DNA from: DASXMR01 sp036495525
Lineage (GTDB): Bacteria; Actinomycetota; Actinomycetes; Streptosporangiales; Streptosporangiaceae
NCBI GenBank assembly: GCA_036495525.1
Contig: DASXMR010000045.1
Coordinates: forward strand, 34,211 to 98,210
Length of the DNA: 64,000 nucleotides
Reading direction: 5' to 3'
The notes under the pieces are model-generated. The model worked only from the letters and a program-made list of their open reading frames with translations, was not told where the DNA came from and did no database searches. This document shows, piece by piece, positions 60,858 through 64,000 of this stretch; positions within the stretch are counted from its first letter, which is position 1, and the number at the start of each line of letters is the position of its first letter. Made by a program: the position numbers and the translations under genes.

Positions 60858-61637
60858 TCAGGTGCGTACGGGGGCGGTGCTGACGTCCCAGATGGCGCCG
60901 GTGTCGTCGCCGGCCAGGTGGGCTAGCAGCGTCGCGGCGGAGTGCTCGGGGGTGATCAGGGTGCCCTCAGCGAAGTTCTTGTTGAACCGCTCGTGCATGC
61001 CCGTGCCGATGCGCTCGGGGTCCTGGCCGCGGATCCATGCTTGCATGGCGGTGTCGACCCCGCCCGGCCGGTAGGCGTTCACGGTAACGCCGGTGCCGGC
61101 CAGCTCGGCGGCGAGGTTCACCGTATGGGCCTCGAGCGCGGCCTTGGTGGTGGCATAGGCGTTGCCTCGGACCATGCCGGCCGGGTAGGCGGCGATCCCG
61201 CTTGACACGTTGACGACGCGTCCCCAGCCGGCGTCCAGCATGCCGGGCAGGACGGCGGCGGTGAGCGCGGCCGGGGCGACGACGTTGACCTCGAAAGCCA
61301 GCCGCAGGTCCCTGGCCGCGACGCCGATGGTGGGCCCGAGCGGCTCGACCGTGGCCGCGTTGTTGACCAGGATGTCGACGCCGCTCGTCGCGAGCACGGC
61401 CGCTATCGCGCGGCCGCGGTCGTCCTCGTCGGCGAGGTCGGCGGGCACCACGCTGATCCGCCCGGCGAGCACGCCCTGCCCGCGTAGCAGGGCGCGGGTC
61501 TCGTCCAGTTGCCCGGCGGTCCGGGCGAGCAGGACCACGCCGGCGCTGGCGCCGGCCAGCCCGAGCGCGATGGCCCGGCCGATGCCGCGGCCGGCCCCGG
61601 TGATCAGTGCGGTCCTGCCGGTGAAGTCAGCTGCCAC
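60858..61637 (-). CDS. SDR family NAD(P)-dependent oxidoreductase
   Basis: A 259-residue classical SDR with an intact active site: TGAGRGIGRAIALGL (cofactor), NNAATVE, VNVSSGIAAYPAG with Ser, and YATTK (Tyr/Lys). The C-terminus (VSTAPVRT) closes the family fold. ATG 61637. It is convergent with the HAD gene and divergent from the peroxiredoxin gene. Substrate unknown. Confidence 0.9.
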   Translation of the reverse strand: MAADFTGRTALITGAGRGIGRAIALGLAGASAGVVLLARTAGQLDETRALLRGQGVLAGRISVVPADLADEDDRGRAIAAVLATSGVDILVNNAATVEPLGPTIGVAARDLRLAFEVNVVAPAALTAAVLPGMLDAGWGRVVNVSSGIAAYPAGMVRGNAYATTKAALEAHTVNLAAELAGTGVTVNAYRPGGVDTAMQAWIRGQDPERIGTGMHERFNKNFAEGTLITPEHSAATLLAHLAGDDTGAIWDVSTAPVRT

Positions 61638-61865
61638 TGTGGTCTCCTCGACGGTTGACGGTGAAGCGGCACGGTTGACAGACAGCCGGGCCCGTTCCGG
61701 CGAATGTTCTTGATCTGCTGCCGTGTATTAGCGGGACGCGGCGGCAACGTCTTACCAGGCAAGCCCGAGATGCAACTCACTGGTAAGACCCCGGGCCACG
61801 GTGACGCGTACCGGTCAGACGGCTCGTCTAACGCCGTCACGGACATCCCCGGAAGGAGAACCGCG

Positions 61866-62357
61866 ATGCCCCTGCTCAACCCCGGCGACCCGTTCCCCCG
61901 GCTGACGATCAGCACCACCGACGGCCAGAGGCTCACCCTCCCGGACGCGTTCGCCGGCGACTTCGGCGTCGTGCTGTTCTACCGCGGCTCCTGGTGTCCC
62001 TACTGCAACGCGCAACTGCGGGCCTTCGAGCGGTCCGGTCAGGCGCTGGCGGACGCGGGCATCCGCGTCGCCGCCCTCTCGGTCGACGACGAGGAGACCA
62101 CCGCCGCCCTGGTCGCCAAGCACAAGCTGACCTTCCCGGTCGGCTACGACGCCGAGGCGCCCGCCATCGCGTCGCTCACCGGTGCCTTCGTTAACCAGAA
62201 CCCCGTGTACCTACAGTCCACCGGCTTCGTGCTCGACCCCGCGGGTAACGTCATCGTCAGCGTGTACTCAAGCGGCGCCATCGGGCGCCTCGTCCCCGAC
62301 GACGTCATCGGCCTCGTCCGCTACTTGCGCGAGCACTCGCTGACCAAGACGGCCTGA
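61866..62357 (+). CDS. Peroxiredoxin (AhpC/TSA, atypical CxxC)
   Basis: A 163-residue thioredoxin-fold peroxidase. ATG 61866 has GGAAGGAG 7 nt upstream. The active site is FYRGSWCPYCNAQLRAFERS, in which the peroxidatic Cys is followed by a CxxC partner. Later blocks VAALSVDDEETTAALVAKHKLTFPVGYD and NPVYLQSTGFVLDPAGNVIVSVYSSGAIGRLVPDD are family-like. It is followed directly by a broken DsbA/mycoredoxin-family gene that may once have been its reductant or operon partner. Confidence 0.9.
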   Translation: MPLLNPGDPFPRLTISTTDGQRLTLPDAFAGDFGVVLFYRGSWCPYCNAQLRAFERSGQALADAGIRVAALSVDDEETTAALVAKHKLTFPVGYDAEAPAIASLTGAFVNQNPVYLQSTGFVLDPAGNVIVSVYSSGAIGRLVPDDVIGLVRYLREHSLTKTA

Positions 62358-62373
62358 CCAGAAACGGAGACAG

Positions 62374-62530
62374 CATGCGCGACGCCGACCTCCGCTTCTG
62401 CTCGACCCCGTGTGCCCTTCGCCTGGATGACCAGCAAGTGGGTCCGCATGGAGGAGGGGCACACCTCGGGCTGCGTCTGCTGGGTCGCGGCACAGGCGCG
62501 CGCCGAGCACGGTCGGGCTGACGGGCCGTA
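62374..62530 (+). pseudogene. Broken DsbA-like (Rv2466c-type nitroreductase) gene
   Basis: The reading frames carry ADLRF...DPVCP and, one base shifted, FAWMTSKWVRMEE, which together match the N-terminal DPxCPxAWxTSRW motif of mycothiol-dependent DsbA-family proteins. The join needs a 1-nt shift at about 62410, and after MEE the conserved sequence ends abruptly. ATG 62374 has GGAGACAG upstream, as if still in the peroxiredoxin operon. Length is about 50 codons of about 210. Confidence 0.5.
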
Positions 62531-62745
62531 CCCCGCCCATCGCGGACAGCGATCAGACGGGCCGGGCGGGTCAGAGCCGACGCGACCTTAACTATTGCTC
62601 CCGTGACGGAGGTAAGACCGCGCCGTGGCCGGCCGCCAAATAGGTGGTGCGGGTCCCAGGGTCATCGGCAGGGTCCGCTACCTGCGCCAGCATGCCGAGA
62701 GCACCGCGAGCTGATCGCGGAACACTCACAGAAGGAGTCGGATTT

Positions 62746-63042
62746 ATGACCGTCAGACTCGGGATTCTCGCCCTGCTTGACGCTAAGGACGGAGCGGGCG
62801 ACAAGCTCGCTGCGTTCCTGGAGGCCGGCCGCGAGATCGCGGTCGCCGAGGAGGGCACCGTCACCTGGTACGCATTCAAGATCAGCGAGACCAGCTACGG
62901 CATCCTCGACACCTTCGAGACCGAGGACGCTCGGACCGCCCACCTCAACGGCCAGATACCGGCTGCCCTCGGCCAGGTCGCCGGCGACCTGCTCGCCCGC
63001 GCCCCCGAGATCAGGCTCATCGACGTCCTGGCCGTCAAGTAA
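62746..63042 (+). CDS. Antibiotic biosynthesis monooxygenase-fold protein
   Basis: A 98-residue dimeric alpha-beta barrel (ABM/YgiN-like) protein. ATG 62746 has AAGGAG 9 nt upstream. It reads VRLGILALLDAKDGAGDKLAAFLEAGREIAVAEEGTVTWYAFKISETSYGILDTFETEDARTAHLNGQI, typical of small quinol monooxygenase-like proteins, with the His in AHLNG. Function likely redox or hydroxyquinone related; no quinone substrate can be named. Confidence 0.85.
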   Translation: MTVRLGILALLDAKDGAGDKLAAFLEAGREIAVAEEGTVTWYAFKISETSYGILDTFETEDARTAHLNGQIPAALGQVAGDLLARAPEIRLIDVLAVK

Positions 63043-63421
63043 CCCGCACCCTGAACAGCTGGGCGGCCTCCGCTCGGGACCTTACTTGGTAACGCGTTCC
63101 CGCGGCGGCAGCTGCCGCGTCCTGGTGCGTTGTGTGCAGGGCGCTCAGGCCCCGTCCGATCGCGGCCACAGCAGTTTCGGCTGCGCTTTCCAGCGGTCCG
63201 CGCCGACCATCTCGCCCGGCAGAGCACGGGTGACGATCTACGAGAAAGTGTCACCCAAACCGAGAAGCGGGGTACCGGGGGTGAAGGGTGACAGCCACCG
63301 ACCGGGATCCGAGTCTGGGTTACGGCCGCCGGACAGAGCCACAATGACCTGCACTGCACGTGCGGCGGGGCAAGCGGCCCCTCAGAGGCGGCATACCGGA
63401 AGCCGTCGACTATAGCCGTTT
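63043..63421. other. Intergenic region near the right end
   Basis: About 380 nt between the monooxygenase-fold gene and the convergent VOC gene. No ORF with family similarity was seen. AT-richer bases near 63408-63420 (GACTATAGCCGTTTTC) are at the 3' end of the VOC gene. Nothing else recognised. Confidence 0.4.
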
Positions 63422-63877
63422 TCACGACGCCGAGGGAGACGGCAACCAGAGTGACCAGTCTCCCTCAGGATTGGTGGTTTGTCCCACCTCGATCAGGTAA
63501 CCGTCGGGATCCCGGATGTAGCAACGCTTCTCGTACTGGTGCTCCTTCGGCGGTGTCAGGAACTGTGCCCCGCGGGCGCTCCACTCCGCGTACACGGACT
63601 CGATGTCCTTGACCCGGATATTGAGGAAGCTGCTGACCCGGTCGGGATCGCGTGGCGTCTCCAGGCTCACCGTCGGCTTGTCATCGGTCGGGCCTCCGCC
63701 GACATTGATGATGATCCAGCTGTTAGATAGTGCGACATAGGTCAGACCTCCGGGGCCGGAGAAGGCCAGCCGGCCGCCGAGTACTTCGGTGTAGAAGCGC
63801 CGGGAGCGCTCAACATCGTCCGAGACGATGAAGTGGGTCAGCACAAATCCTTCTACCGGCGGTGTGACCTCGGTCAT
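63422..63877 (-). CDS. VOC family protein
   Basis: A 151-residue glyoxalase/dioxygenase fold. ATG 63877 has GGAGG 7 nt upstream. Motifs: FVLTHFIVSDDVERSRRFYTEVLGGRL, SSFLNIRVKDIESVYAEWSARGAQFLTPPKEH, and KRCYIRDPDGYLIEVGQ with the metal-binding Glu. It resembles the Actinobacterial VOC subgroup of unknown function. The remaining 120 nt to the window edge hold no gene I can support. Confidence 0.85.
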   Translation of the reverse strand: MTEVTPPVEGFVLTHFIVSDDVERSRRFYTEVLGGRLAFSGPGGLTYVALSNSWIIINVGGGPTDDKPTVSLETPRDPDRVSSFLNIRVKDIESVYAEWSARGAQFLTPPKEHQYEKRCYIRDPDGYLIEVGQTTNPEGDWSLWLPSPSAS

Positions 63878-64000
63878 CTGGCACCTCCACAGGTCAGGAC
63901 GCATACCCCGCTTACGACGGGGTCTGCAGGCGATGTTGCGATGATCGGGATTCAGCGCCGGTGATAGCGTGCCCATCGGAGTAGCAAATCATTCACGGGC

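Noticed and set aside
1..64000. tRNA genes, CRISPR arrays, insertion sequences, prophage genes
   Set aside because: No cloverleaf-type T-loop sequence, no regular repeat-spacer array, and no transposase, integrase or phage structural protein was recognised.

Overview
The window reads as about 64 kb of chromosome from a high-GC, secondary-metabolite-producing actinomycete. Supporting signs are very high GC with a strong G/C third-position bias, many GTG and TTG starts, several start codons lying directly after a TAnnnT -10 box (leaderless mRNAs), menaquinone synthesis (MenB), an F420-type LLM flavoprotein, Tat- and Sec-exported enzymes, and many TetR/MarR/WYL one-component regulators. A Streptosporangiales- or Streptomyces-like lineage fits; nothing here fixes the genus. 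No rRNA, tRNA, CRISPR array or IS element was recognised.

Layout. 0-2.2 kb: Drr-type ABC exporter (permease cut by the left edge) with a divergently controlled MarR gene and a palindromic operator. 2.3-10.9 kb: glutamine-synthetase-like ligase, MFS exporter, DUF1707 and SEC-C proteins, a secreted GH25 lysozyme with ricin-type lectin repeats, and a membrane protein. 11-13.4 kb: glpX and xseB, split by an opposing tetR gene and lacking xseA. 13.4-16.8 kb: a tightly coupled four-gene ABC exporter operon ending in its own TetR. 16.9-19.1 kb: menB and an NAD-epimerase. 19.1-24.2 kb: three toxin-antitoxin-type loci (a decayed higBA, an AbiEii-like nucleotidyltransferase with an XRE partner, vapBC) between a methyltransferase, an LLM oxidoreductase and a HIT protein. 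24.2-30.5 kb: VOC protein, a leaderless ClpX-type zinc-finger regulator behind two tandem palindromes, NDH-2, SDR, muconolactone-isomerase-like protein, alpha/beta hydrolase, WYL regulator and a frameshifted membrane gene. 30.8-34.1 kb: Tat-exported phospholipase C, then a scrap-yard of broken genes around a DUF574 methyltransferase.

34.1-36.8 kb holds a full-length rifampin phosphotransferase gene (rph) preceded by a canonical 19-bp rifamycin-associated element. A GH2 glycosidase follows on the other strand.

39.6-54.2 kb is a compact nonribosomal peptide locus whose parts are unusually dispersed: a free condensation protein, a free carrier protein on the opposite strand, a free thioesterase, and a 2407-residue synthetase (half C)-A-PCP-C-A-PCP-C that ends in a C domain with no acceptor module. 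Two methyltransferases (class I and FkbM) and an MFS exporter with a divergent TetR follow. By-eye specificity codes suggest valine for A1 and, weakly, glycine for A2. A truncated antiporter gene marks the left boundary.

54.2-64 kb is an accessory stress and detoxification region: two VOC proteins, OsmC, cupin, RibD-like reductase, TetR, secreted beta-propeller, ECF sigma with a zinc anti-sigma, HAD, SDR, peroxiredoxin with a broken DsbA-like gene, and a monooxygenase-fold protein.
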